Source: a virus
IMG/VR virus record: IMGVR_UViG_3300037963_005450
Span: 83,396-115,963 of that record
DNA: 32,568 nt
Reading direction: 5' to 3' (one strand)
The position numbers and the translations under genes were made by a program. Of this stretch, positions 1 through 6,182 are shown one piece after another (position 1 is the stretch's first letter; each line of letters starts with the position of its first letter). The notes below the pieces were generated by a model. The model searched no databases, was not told the origin of the DNA, and saw only the letters and a program-made list of their open reading frames with translations.

Positions 1-144
1 AAGGAGTTTGCAAAGCTTAACGCTAAACCTCCTAAGCAAGGAGCTCCTGTCAAAGGATATTGGATGGACAAGTCTGCTCCAATAATTGACAGGAAGACTG
101 GTCTTGAAACAGGTATGTTCAAGGTCAGACCAGTGAAGAAGTAA
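1..144 (+). CDS. C-terminal 47 residues of an unidentified protein (5' end outside window)
   Basis: Frame 1 is open from the window edge to TAA at 142-144. The visible tail is lysine and proline rich and ends KVRPVKK, with no domain I recognise. Base and codon use differ from the genes to the right: 8 of 10 lysine codons are AAG, whereas AAA dominates elsewhere, and the first 60 bases are about 43% GC. It may therefore belong to a differently expressed module, for instance an abundant protein. Too little is visible to assign a function. Confidence 0.6.
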   Translation, partial: KEFAKLNAKPPKQGAPVKGYWMDKSAPIIDRKTGLETGMFKVRPVKK

Positions 145-170
145 TTCTTCCTGGTTTCTTTAACCTAACT

Positions 171-210
171 GTGCATTGCTACTTAACCGTGGCAGTGCAC
201 TTAATTTTAA
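171..210 (+). terminator. Hairpin plus T-rich stretch before a small gene
   Basis: GTGCATTGC (171-179) pairs with GCAGTGCAC (192-200): nine pairs, one of them G-U, with a 12-nt loop, then TTAATTTTAA. It could end the transcript of the gene stopping at 144. It also sits 29 nt before the ATG at 230, an arrangement repeated through the window. Confidence 0.5.
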
Positions 211-229
211 CCCACTAATACAACCACTC

Positions 230-427
230 ATGGCAAATAAAATCACATACAGATCAGCACAAGACATGGCATTAAAACATATTAGTGCATATGCAAAACA
301 ATTAGCAAAAGGCATGGATACTGACTATAACTACTATATAGGACAGAACATAGTATCATCAAGCTATCTAAACACTAAAGAGACAAGAAGACTCAACAAA
401 ATAGTGTTACGGCAAGGTAAATTATAA
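230..427 (+). CDS. Hypothetical protein, 65 aa
   Basis: A small mostly helical, basic protein starting MANKITYRS, with no recognised domain. The frame can be extended upstream to a TTG at 176, but that extension runs through the hairpin at 171-200, and ATG 230 follows an A/C-rich, SD-less leader like other genes here, so ATG 230 is preferred. It is flanked by hairpins on both sides (171-200 and 453-480), so it looks like a single-gene transcription unit. Coding status is moderately likely. Confidence 0.5.
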   Translation: MANKITYRSAQDMALKHISAYAKQLAKGMDTDYNYYIGQNIVSSSYLNTKETRRLNKIVLRQGKL

Positions 428-452
428 TATTTGCCTGCCATTCCTTTAATTC

Positions 453-484
453 CACGCACATTTTTATTTATTTGTGCGTGTTTC
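453..484 (+). terminator. Hairpin terminator candidate
   Basis: CACGCACA (453-460) pairs perfectly with TGTGCGTG (473-480) around a 12-nt T-rich loop. Only three T follow before C, so termination may be weak. It lies 26 nt after the stop of the 65-aa gene. Confidence 0.55.
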
Positions 485-648
485 TGTTAGGGTGAGATCA
501 TATTCACCACATTCTTCCACTAATCACCACCATATTTACAACAACCACAGTAATAATTAATATAGCTATCACTAATGCTATGACTGAAACAAACAGACTA
601 ATTACCTTTTGTTCTTCCTATGTATGTTCTCTATATACAGGATAAGCA
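485..648. other. Non-coding stretch with little recognisable content
   Basis: No plausible gene on either strand. The only local pairing I see is a five-pair hairpin GGTGA/TCACC near 491-512. A minus-strand frame across about 510-625 would encode a hydrophobic helix but has no ATG at a sensible place. It may hold the promoter and 5' part of the structured RNA that follows; no TAnnTTTG element is present. Confidence 0.35.
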
Positions 649-796
649 TATTGGTATCCGGAATCTTGTGGTTGAGTGGGTTCCTAAGCATGAAGTAAAA
701 CTGCTTTAACTTATTAGCATAAGGTTGGATACAATAAAAGGATCATTATGCATTATAACAGGAGTTGGCCAGTATCCGTTCTCCTGTTATTTTTTC
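649..796 (+). ncRNA. Candidate small structured RNA: four-way junction followed by terminator
   Basis: A closing helix of about ten pairs joins 649-659 (TATTGGTATCC) to 727-736 (GGATACAATA), with one bulge. Inside are three hairpins: 660-666/678-684 (7 pairs), 686-690/702-706 (5 pairs) and 710-714/719-723 (CTTAT-TAGC-ATAAG). Together they form a cloverleaf-like junction. It is not a canonical tRNA: no T-loop consensus and no CCA end. A strong terminator (755-796) follows at once. The GGATAC arm could also pair with GTATCC in the terminator loop (772-777), suggesting a pseudoknot or switch. Read by eye, not folded by computer. Confidence 0.5.
755..796 (+). terminator. Strong Rho-independent terminator
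   Basis: ATAACAGGAG (755-764) and CTCCTGTTAT (781-790) form a perfect ten-pair stem, followed by TTTTTTC at 790-796. The next start codon (824) is 27 nt downstream. Confidence 0.8.
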
Positions 797-823
797 AATC
801 ACTTAAACCTAATACCAAAGAGT

Positions 824-940
824 ATGACAAAAAAACAAATATATAACTTACTAAAAGATGTAAGTGAAGGTTATGTCACACCTGAAAGAGCATTGACACA
901 ACTATGCAAAGATGACAAACAAACAAAACAAAAAAAATAA
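824..940 (+). CDS. Small basic hypothetical protein, 38 aa
   Basis: MTKKQIYNLLKDVSEGYVT continues to a lysine-rich tail KQTKQKK. Residues 1-28 look like two short helices; no family is recognised. An in-frame TTG at 725 would give 71 residues but would translate through the terminator at 755-796, so ATG 824 is chosen. The gene lies between a terminator and the large structured RNA that begins directly after its stop. Confidence 0.45.
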   Translation: MTKKQIYNLLKDVSEGYVTPERALTQLCKDDKQTKQKK

Positions 941-1817
941 TAATAATTCTAGGCAGTTAAATAAAAGAGCCTATAGCCAAGTAAGATATAAGTCGTTATG
1001 ACATTTAGTATAGCATTATTTGTGCCTAGAAATTGTTATTTAAGATATTGGTCAGCCTTCGTGGCCATAAGGATAAACCAGCAATGGGATAAAAGAGAGT
1101 TGAATATGGAATAGACTCTCTGATGCAGCAATGCATTTCACTGAAAGGTATCGTAACATCTATGTTATGGTGTATCAAATCCTCTTGAGGTGATACAGTA
1201 GCATAGACAATCAGACAGGCTGGTTGTTGAGATGGAAACATCAATAAGCGTTATGATAGGTAATGGTAGTATGATCTTACCGGATCAAAAGCTGTTATTA
1301 GAATTTTATCTAGTTGCTAGTAGAAATACTGTGACAATGGATTTAAAACAATAAGTAATGGGGAGGCCCATGAAAGTAAGTAGGAGTTATAACCTAAACT
1401 GGTCAAAAGCTGGCATGGTTATATAAACTTTACGTGTCTTCTACTACTAACCTGAATCCTTTTAACAGAACGCCAATGAAGTTCAATAACTAAAAGCAAA
1501 ATTAACGTAGAGGCTATTGTATGTGGGAGATACCCCAACAATACACTTATCCTGTTGTAATATACAGGTGCAGATAAAGCTCGCAAGGCCTAATGTAAAT
1601 GAATCAAGTAAAATTTATCTAAGAGAGGTGGTTCTCTCCTAATCCTGCCAAGGAAGTTAGTTTGAAAGTGAAGTTATGTCTACAATAGCAGTGATGGCGG
1701 ACATCTTAATCCGTGTGTATTCTAAGTACATGCAGTAATGCATCGTGTGAATTGAGTCAGAAATGGCAAGTATAAACTTAGAATAAAGGGCCACATTCTC
1801 AACCCTTTGTTTATTTT
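941..1817 (+). ncRNA. Giant ornate non-coding RNA candidate (GOLLD/ROOL-like or new class)
   Basis: About 870 nt with no credible gene but very dense inverted repeats. Helices read by eye: 947-955/1023-1031 (9 perfect pairs), 1050-1054/1062-1066, 1094-1100/1115-1121 (7), 1123-1127/1132-1136 (GCAA loop), 1154-1159/1162-1167, 1171-1177/1191-1197 plus 1181-1183/1188-1190 (CUUG loop), 1207-1212/1222-1227, 1231-1234/1239-1242 (GAAA loop), 1259-1263/1277-1281, long-range 1318-1325/1439-1446 (8), 1358-1362/1367-1371, 1388-1394/1417-1423 (7), 1515-1520/1538-1543 plus 1524-1527/1534-1537, 1551-1555/1564-1568, 1623-1628/1633-1638, 1697-1701/1710-1714, and 1718-1727/1776-1785 (10 perfect), which encloses 1730-1734/1739-1743 (GTAA loop). 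GC is about 38-42% in sampled lines against about 28% in neighbouring genes. It ends in a terminator. Giant phage RNAs of this size (GOLLD, ROOL) are known and reported to form multimeric cages; membership here is untested. A group II intron is unlikely because no domain V is seen. Confidence 0.7.
1785..1817 (+). terminator. Terminator closing the giant RNA
   Basis: AAAGGG (1785-1790) pairs with CCCTTT (1803-1808) around a 12-nt loop, followed by GTTTATTTT. The A at 1785 is shared with the last pair of the preceding ten-pair helix. The next ATG is at 1831. Confidence 0.65.
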
Positions 1818-1830
1818 AAACCAAAACGTT
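1814..1830 (+). promoter_or_regulatory. A-rich SD-less translation leader
   Basis: TTTTAAACCAAAACGTT lies directly before ATG 1831. Close copies precede ATG 2573 (TTTAAAACCAAAACA, 2558-2572) and ATG 17073/17077 (17056-17072). Leaders of this kind replace the Shine-Dalgarno sequence in Bacteroidota. Confidence 0.5.
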
Positions 1831-1980
1831 ATGAAAAAAAAACCACTAAAAGTAATTAAGGTTACTATGCAAGAAATGTATGATGCAATGAAACCTTCCG
1901 TTCATAAGAACAAAAAGAAATACTCACGTAAAACAAAACATAGAAATCATGAAGAAAAAAACAACCCAGAGAATTTGTAA
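1831..1980 (+). CDS. Small basic hypothetical protein, 49 aa
   Basis: Starts MKKKPLKVIKVTMQEMYDAM and is rich in lysine, arginine and histidine (HKNKKKYSRKTKHRNH), so it is likely to bind nucleic acid or an acidic partner, but no family is recognised. It has the same A-rich leader as confirmed-looking genes and overlaps the next gene by 32 nt in another frame, which argues for translational coupling. It directly follows the terminator of the giant RNA. Confidence 0.55.
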   Translation: MKKKPLKVIKVTMQEMYDAMKPSVHKNKKKYSRKTKHRNHEEKNNPENL

Positions 1981-2278
1981 ATTTATTTATACTGTAATGT
2001 TACCATTACTATGTATTACAACTGACATCCTTGTAGTGTTAAGTCATAACATAACATGGAGTTGGTTGACTATACTCATTATTGGAACAATGAATATTGC
2101 TGTTATATCTGTAGCATTTTTTATGCTAGCACAGCTTAATCATGTTAAGATGTTACCTAAAGTAAGCTTTAAACCTAATCGTTTTAGAGGCGTAGGCATT
2201 GGATTTGGACATGAATCTAATAACACATACGTATTACTCTTACCTTTTGTATACTTTGATATAACCCTTAAATTTTAA
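1949..2278 (+). CDS. Membrane protein, 109 aa
   Basis: Two clear hydrophobic segments, about residues 12-32 (FIYTVMLPLLCITTDILVV) and 38-62, followed by a short polar region with KPNRFRG and a final hydrophobic stretch around residues 92-104. The N-terminus is basic (MKKKTTQR), consistent with inner-membrane insertion. No family is recognised. It is followed three bases later by another small membrane protein, so the pair is probably co-translated and may act together in the host envelope. Confidence 0.6.
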   Translation: MKKKTTQRICKFIYTVMLPLLCITTDILVVLSHNITWSWLTILIIGTMNIAVISVAFFMLAQLNHVKMLPKVSFKPNRFRGVGIGFGHESNNTYVLLLPFVYFDITLKF

Positions 2279-2281
2279 AAC

Positions 2282-2506
2282 ATGAAAAAGAATATTCATT
2301 TCGCAATAGCAGTGCTAAGTATATGCATTGCTATCACATCACTTTTATTAATAACAAACATGACAGCTAAGATGTTTATTTTAGTTACATGCATGTTTAC
2401 ACTTTGCTATGGTGCTGCAGTTGTAGAAACTATCAAGGAAGATGAACGCATAGCAAGAAGAAGAGAATCTTTCAAAAAAGAAAGACGTCAGCACATTAAC
2501 GCATAA
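2282..2506 (+). CDS. Membrane protein, 74 aa
   Basis: Two hydrophobic helices (about residues 7-27 and 31-50) followed by a highly charged tail rich in R, K and E (KEDERIARRRESFKKERRQ), which would lie in the cytoplasm. No family is recognised. It begins three bases after the previous membrane gene stops, and a terminator at 2522-2552 closes the unit. Confidence 0.6.
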   Translation: MKKNIHFAIAVLSICIAITSLLLITNMTAKMFILVTCMFTLCYGAAVVETIKEDERIARRRESFKKERRQHINA

Positions 2507-2521
2507 TGTGATACAATAGCT

Positions 2522-2552
2522 GGGATTACTGGGAAACTGGTAATCCCTTTTT
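2522..2552 (+). terminator. Rho-independent terminator
   Basis: GGGATTAC (2522-2529) pairs perfectly with GTAATCCC (2540-2547), then TTTTT. It is followed after 20 nt by ATG 2573. Confidence 0.8.
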
Positions 2553-2572
2553 ATTCATTTAAAACCAAAACA

Positions 2573-3325
2573 ATGAAAAAATTAAAATATTACTTCAATA
2601 AACTTTTTAAATCAGAACAAACTTTAGAACAAACTACTGATACTACAGGATTACAAGCTGCTGCTGAATTCTTAGATAGTATTTGCATCTATAAATTTGA
2701 TCGTGATAAATTATTTAGAGGTCATCAAGGTAGAATTAGTTTACTTAACTTTAAAGGTCAACAAGTTTTAGATTTTTCTAATACATATTTTAGTGGTCAT
2801 ACTAGCCATAAATACATGGTCAATGATAATAAAACACATTTGATTACTACTAAAAATGTAAAAATGCCTAAGAAAATCTTATATAAAGTTGAAGCATTGA
2901 CTAACTATATGCATAAAGATGTTATAGATCAAGGTAATGTTCCAGGTATAAGGTTTAAATATAAAACTTTTACAGATCATAATGGTATTCATGATTCAAT
3001 AAGCTTTGAAACTAGACATATGTATGGGGAAGATTTAGAAATCTCTATTGTACGTAAGCAAGTAAAGTCAGGATTACATATGAAAGGTCATTATGATAAT
3101 ATCCAAGAATTAAATGCATTAAATCTTAGATACAAAATATTCAAACAGAATATTGAATCGTTATCTATTGAAGATTTAAGTAGCAAACTGTTAGAAAATA
3201 GAATTAATCTGGGTAAACTAGAAGATTCTATACGGATGTATTTAAATGCACCAGATCAACATACAATCTATCATAATCAATTTAAAAATTTAAATCTTGA
3301 ATTAGATGATAGGTTTTTTGAATGA
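2573..3325 (+). CDS. Hypothetical protein, 250 aa
   Basis: A soluble protein with a lysine-rich N-terminus (MKKLKYYFNKLFKSEQ), a beta-rich middle, and a helical C-terminal part from about residue 185. No motif or family is recognised. The start has the TTTAAAACCAAAACA leader and stands 26 nt after a terminator, so it is probably monocistronic. Its stop codon TGA (3323-3325) is embedded in a perfect palindrome (3322-3337). Confidence 0.7.
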   Translation: MKKLKYYFNKLFKSEQTLEQTTDTTGLQAAAEFLDSICIYKFDRDKLFRGHQGRISLLNFKGQQVLDFSNTYFSGHTSHKYMVNDNKTHLITTKNVKMPKKILYKVEALTNYMHKDVIDQGNVPGIRFKYKTFTDHNGIHDSISFETRHMYGEDLEISIVRKQVKSGLHMKGHYDNIQELNALNLRYKIFKQNIESLSIEDLSSKLLENRINLGKLEDSIRMYLNAPDQHTIYHNQFKNLNLELDDRFFE

Positions 3326-3412
3326 CACCAGTGTCATACTAACAGTACCAGTATTAAAACCCACATTAAAAGAAGGGGATTTTATCTTACTTGTTTTGGT
3401 TAAGTGAGTGGG
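3322..3412 (+). other. Palindrome and nested hairpins in 3' region
   Basis: ATGACAC-CA-GTGTCAT (3322-3337) is a perfect inverted repeat overlapping the stop codon. Downstream, CCCAC (3360-3364) can pair with GTGGG (3408-3412) and, inside it, CTTACTT (3386-3392) with AAGTGAG (3402-3408, one G-U pair); the two helices share base 3408. A terminator follows directly. It could be a small structured RNA or an operator. Confidence 0.4.
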
Positions 3413-3454
3413 AAAGGGAAGGATATTGTATTTATTGCACCTTCCCTTTTTTTT
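3413..3454 (+). terminator. Rho-independent terminator
   Basis: AAAGGGAAGG (3413-3422) pairs with CCTTCCCTTT (3440-3449), ten perfect pairs, and runs into eight T (3447-3454). ATG 3475 follows 20 nt later. Confidence 0.85.
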
Positions 3455-3474
3455 ATCTTTAAAATTTAAACACT

Positions 3475-3981
3475 ATGAAAAAAATAGACTCTTATTCACT
3501 TACTAAAGAAACTGTAAACAGTATTATCTCACCATTATTTAACAAAACCTTTGTAAATGCAAAAACTATAGAAGCAATTATTATTAATTCATTGTCTAGT
3601 AATGATTTAGAATTAATAATGACATTGTTACATAGCAATGAACCATACAAACCACTTAAAGTTGGTAGTATATTTAGAGTTCAGAAAGATGCATGTACAT
3701 ATTTTACAGGTATGGCTGAAGATAAATTATTAGATTTAAATTTATTAAAGTACTATGATAATATACCGTATGTCTATGGCTCAGTATTATGTGATGACAG
3801 TTATAATTCTTCTAAAGAGAATTTTAATCCATTTTATTGGAAAATGAAAGTAGAATTATACGGTATAGATCTTGAAACTGATGAATTTAAAGTAATAACA
3901 GATACATTATACACACGGGACATTATAAAAACACATAAAGTTCCATTTAAGATTTCTGCAAAGGAATCAAAATTAGAATAA
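3475..3981 (+). CDS. Hypothetical protein, 168 aa
   Basis: Soluble, mixed alpha/beta, with an N-terminal helical third (to about residue 55) and a segment PLKVGSIFRVQKDACTYF that looks like the start of a beta barrel; the remainder has several aromatic strands. No family is recognised. The ATG follows an A-rich leader after a terminator. The next gene, a helix-turn-helix protein, starts three bases after its stop, so the two are probably co-expressed. Confidence 0.65.
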   Translation: MKKIDSYSLTKETVNSIISPLFNKTFVNAKTIEAIIINSLSSNDLELIMTLLHSNEPYKPLKVGSIFRVQKDACTYFTGMAEDKLLDLNLLKYYDNIPYVYGSVLCDDSYNSSKENFNPFYWKMKVELYGIDLETDEFKVITDTLYTRDIIKTHKVPFKISAKESKLE

Positions 3982-3984
3982 GTC

Positions 3985-4230
3985 ATGAACTTAGATAGAT
4001 TTGGTATAATTTCATATGAAGTTATTTCAGATCCTGAAATTTCATTGCAAGCAAAGGGTATTTATTCTATCCTTTGTTTGTTTGCAGATAAAAACAGAAG
4101 TTGTTATCCATCTATTAGCACAATTGCTGATTTAGCAGATGTTAGTCAACGCACTGTTGCAAGAAAAATACTTGAGTTAAAAAATGCAAAGTACATTAAA
4201 AGAAAAAACAATAAAATTTATTTAGTGTAG
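3985..4230 (+). CDS. Winged-helix / helix-turn-helix protein, 81 aa
   Basis: The sequence FGIISYEVISDPEISLQAKG, then ILCLFADKNRSCYPSISTIA, then the recognition-helix-like SQRTVARKILELKNAKYIKR matches the HTH_36 type domain found at the N-terminus of phage and plasmid replication initiators. Here only that domain is present; the protein stops right after the wing. It is likely a DNA-binding regulator or a minimal initiator accessory. Operon partner of the gene ending at 3981. An AT-rich 105-nt gap follows that may hold a promoter, but I found no clear element. Confidence 0.75.
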   Translation: MNLDRFGIISYEVISDPEISLQAKGIYSILCLFADKNRSCYPSISTIADLADVSQRTVARKILELKNAKYIKRKNNKIYLV

Positions 4231-4335
4231 ATAGCTATAATTATACTCATTATTTTTATTTGATTTAAACATTTAAGATTTTTTATCCGTCTAAAGTGTA
4301 AAGATTTAATTATTTTTAAAATTATTTTTTAACAA

Positions 4336-4608
4336 ATGATTTATCAATTACCAAACGGAAGAATTATTGAATTATCTCTAGAACAATTTCTCAATATGAA
4401 TGATGCAGAGATAAATGAATTAAATGGTTTGGGATCTGCTTATACTAGTGATTGTCATAATCCTAATGCTTTTAGTTATGCTAAAGGCTCATCAGCAAAA
4501 TCTGATACAACTCAAGCTCAGGAAGAAATTCATGAATATGAGCCTAGGTTGGATGAAATAGATGATGCTGATAAACTAAATGATGCTGATTTTAATACAG
4601 AAGATTAG
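4336..4608 (+). CDS. Acidic hypothetical protein, 90 aa
   Basis: Begins MIYQLPNGRIIELSLEQFLN and becomes strongly acidic in its C-terminal third (EIHEYEPRLDEIDDADKLND), which is probably disordered. No catalytic motif. The N-terminal NGR/IELS stretch resembles a short beta hairpin. It is followed after 44 nt by the gene at 4653, whose product also ends in an acidic tail. Confidence 0.6.
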   Translation: MIYQLPNGRIIELSLEQFLNMNDAEINELNGLGSAYTSDCHNPNAFSYAKGSSAKSDTTQAQEEIHEYEPRLDEIDDADKLNDADFNTED

Positions 4609-4652
4609 CAATCAATCAATTATTTTTATTAACCTTTATTAAACTTTAAAAA

Positions 4653-5249
4653 ATGCAAAAAGCTAAAGTTCAGATCGTGCCTGAAGATAAGACAGGTGCA
4701 GTAATCAGAGTGTCTAAAAACAATCCAGAATTTGGTCATGTTAGATTGACACAACAAAAAGTTACATTTACAGCAACAGGCTGGGTAAAGAAAACAAATC
4801 TTAGCACATTACTTCACGGTAAAGTAGAAGATTTAGAAGCTCTAGGTATTCAAGATTCAAGTGAATTACCTGGTAATATAGTTGTACAAGAAAGTACACA
4901 ACCATTTAGTGAATCAGATCCAGATAGAGATCTTAAAATAGCTGGTGAAACAGGTATTATTTGTGCTACTGCTGATGGAGAACCAATATATAGAAAGACT
5001 ATATATGATGGAACTGGATCAATGGAAGATACATTGATTGCACATGCAAATGGACAAGCAATTAGAGAAGCAAATTCTAATGGTGCAGATTCTATAGCTG
5101 CTGATGAATTTGAAGCATCTGTAGAAGAGAAACCATCTAAGAAGAAAAAGAAAGAGGAACCAGTAGCTGAAGATACTAATGACATGGAGGAAGAAAGCTC
5201 TGATGATTTAGTATTGGAAGATGAATCTACTGAGGAATTTGACCTATAA
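4653..5249 (+). CDS. Hypothetical phage protein with acidic SSB-like C-terminal tail, 198 aa
   Basis: Residues 1-130 form a compact domain containing RLTQQKVTFTATGWVKKTN, GKVEDLEALG, LPGNIVVQES and DRDLKIAGETGIICATADG. I recall similar unnamed proteins from marine phages, but no function. From about residue 150 a lysine block (KPSKKKKKEE) is followed by a disordered acidic tail ending STEEFDL, resembling the acidic tips of phage single-strand binding proteins. A role in DNA metabolism is a guess. It is followed by three consecutive hairpins. Confidence 0.65.
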   Translation: MQKAKVQIVPEDKTGAVIRVSKNNPEFGHVRLTQQKVTFTATGWVKKTNLSTLLHGKVEDLEALGIQDSSELPGNIVVQESTQPFSESDPDRDLKIAGETGIICATADGEPIYRKTIYDGTGSMEDTLIAHANGQAIREANSNGADSIAADEFEASVEEKPSKKKKKEEPVAEDTNDMEEESSDDLVLEDESTEEFDL

Positions 5250-5252
5250 GAA

Positions 5253-5275
5253 TTAGTGTGATAAGATCACATTAA
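5253..5275 (+). repeat. Ten-pair hairpin after the acidic-tail gene
   Basis: TTAGTGTGAT (5253-5262) pairs with ATCACATTAA (5266-5275), with one G-U pair and a three-base loop AAG. It begins four bases after the stop codon at 5249 and is the first of three tandem hairpins. It has no T-run of its own, so it may protect the 3' end of the mRNA. Confidence 0.6.
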
Positions 5276-5276
5276 T

Positions 5277-5306
5277 ATGCAACACCATCATGTTGTATTT
5301 TTTTTT
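5277..5306 (+). terminator. Terminator, first of a tandem pair
   Basis: ATGCAACA (5277-5284) pairs with TGTTGTAT (5291-5298, one G-U pair) and is followed by nine T. Confidence 0.75.
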
Positions 5307-5311
5307 CATCT

Positions 5312-5349
5312 AAATAGGGGTAGTGTAAAAGCTACCTCTATTTTTTTTT
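5312..5349 (+). terminator. Terminator, second of a tandem pair
   Basis: AAATAGGGGTAG (5312-5323) pairs with CTACCTCTATTT (5332-5343), 12 pairs with one G-U, then a T-run to 5349. ATG 5385 follows. Confidence 0.8.
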
Positions 5350-5384
5350 ATATCAATCTTAAAATAATACTTAAAATAACGCTT

Positions 5385-5954
5385 ATGTTTAAACCAGAAC
5401 AAATAGAAAAAATTAAAAAAGTAGTAAATCAAGCTCAAGCAATTGAGGAGTTAAAGAAAAGAGAAGAGAGATATGCATACTTAGGTTTATTATCTGAATA
5501 TCAAACGCACCCAAAAAATTTAGTACAAACAATATGTTATACTAAACTCAACCCTTATCAACATTTCTTATTTAAAAGAGTGTTGCATGGCCTAAATGTA
5601 TATAAACCTGAAGAAGTTCAGAAAATGCATTGGGATAAAAAAAGAAGAATTAAAAAAGTTTGGCAAAGAGGACAAAATGAGTTAAACATGTGGAAACAAG
5701 TCATTTGTAATAAAAAATCTAATGAAATATTCCGTATATTTACTAATAGTTCTTTAGCTAAAGGATTTGTTAATGCATCAGTAAATGATGTTGACCTTAC
5801 TTATAAAAATAAAATAAGTTTAAAAGATTTAGGTTTAACTTACAATGATTTAATTTTATTTTATATGTCAAAGGGGCTTTTACCTAAGAACTTTTTATCA
5901 TTAAAACCAACTAATAATGAGAAAAGTATCAAAAAAGTTAGCAAGGCAAAATAA
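5385..5954 (+). CDS. Hypothetical helical protein, 189 aa
   Basis: Starts MFKPEQIEKIKKVVNQAQAI. ATG 5385 is preferred to an in-frame ATG at 5277, which would be translated through two terminators. The protein is largely helical and basic, with a conserved-looking core LNPYQHFLFKRVLHGLNVYK and a C-terminal helix pair around DLGLTYNDLILFYMSKG. No enzyme motif. It is the first gene of a long plus-strand operon and its end overlaps the HNH gene by 38 nt in another frame. Confidence 0.7.
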   Translation: MFKPEQIEKIKKVVNQAQAIEELKKREERYAYLGLLSEYQTHPKNLVQTICYTKLNPYQHFLFKRVLHGLNVYKPEEVQKMHWDKKRRIKKVWQRGQNELNMWKQVICNKKSNEIFRIFTNSSLAKGFVNASVNDVDLTYKNKISLKDLGLTYNDLILFYMSKGLLPKNFLSLKPTNNEKSIKKVSKAK

Positions 5955-6177
5955 TTCTTATTCTAAATTAAGAAAAGAATTTTTTGAAAATAAACCACTC
6001 TGTGAAGCTGTAATACATAATTGCATGCTTAAAGCTACAGATGTGCATCATATGAAAGGCCGGGGAAAATATCATTTAGATACAACTACCTGGCTTGCAG
6101 TATGTAGAAATTGTCATATGTGGATAGAAGAACACCCACAAGACGCAAAAGAATTGGGATTTTCTCAATCAAAATAA
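5917..6177 (+). CDS. HNH-type endonuclease domain protein, 86 aa
   Basis: The core DVHHMKGRG, about 14 residues further LAVCRNCHMWIEEHP, gives the H-H...CxxCH layout of HNH (endonuclease VII-like) nucleases, with a zinc-type CxxC at CRNC and an upstream Cys pair at LCEAVIHNC. At 86 residues it is a bare nuclease domain with no extra DNA-binding module, more like phage recombination or packaging-associated HNH proteins than homing enzymes. It overlaps the upstream gene and is followed six bases later by the 90-aa gene. Confidence 0.75.
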   Translation: MRKVSKKLARQNNSYSKLRKEFFENKPLCEAVIHNCMLKATDVHHMKGRGKYHLDTTTWLAVCRNCHMWIEEHPQDAKELGFSQSK

Positions 6178-6182
6178 TTATT

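Noticed and set aside
510-625. Minus-strand hydrophobic mini-protein
   Set aside because: The frame encodes a membrane-like helix but has no ATG until near its end and no leader.
649-736. tRNA gene
   Set aside because: The four-way junction has the wrong arm lengths, no T-loop consensus and no CCA-like end.
1026-1244. Minus-strand open frame of 72 codons
   Set aside because: It lies within the structured RNA block, has no operon context or leader, and its frame follows from paired repeats rather than coding bias.
941-1817. Group I or group II self-splicing intron
   Set aside because: No domain V hairpin, no recognisable group I core, no intron-encoded protein, and no split gene flanking it.
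4850-5185. Minus-strand open frame of 111 codons rich in Ser and Phe
   Set aside because: It is the antisense shadow of the well-supported plus-strand 198-aa gene; the composition reflects the lysine/glutamate codons of that gene.
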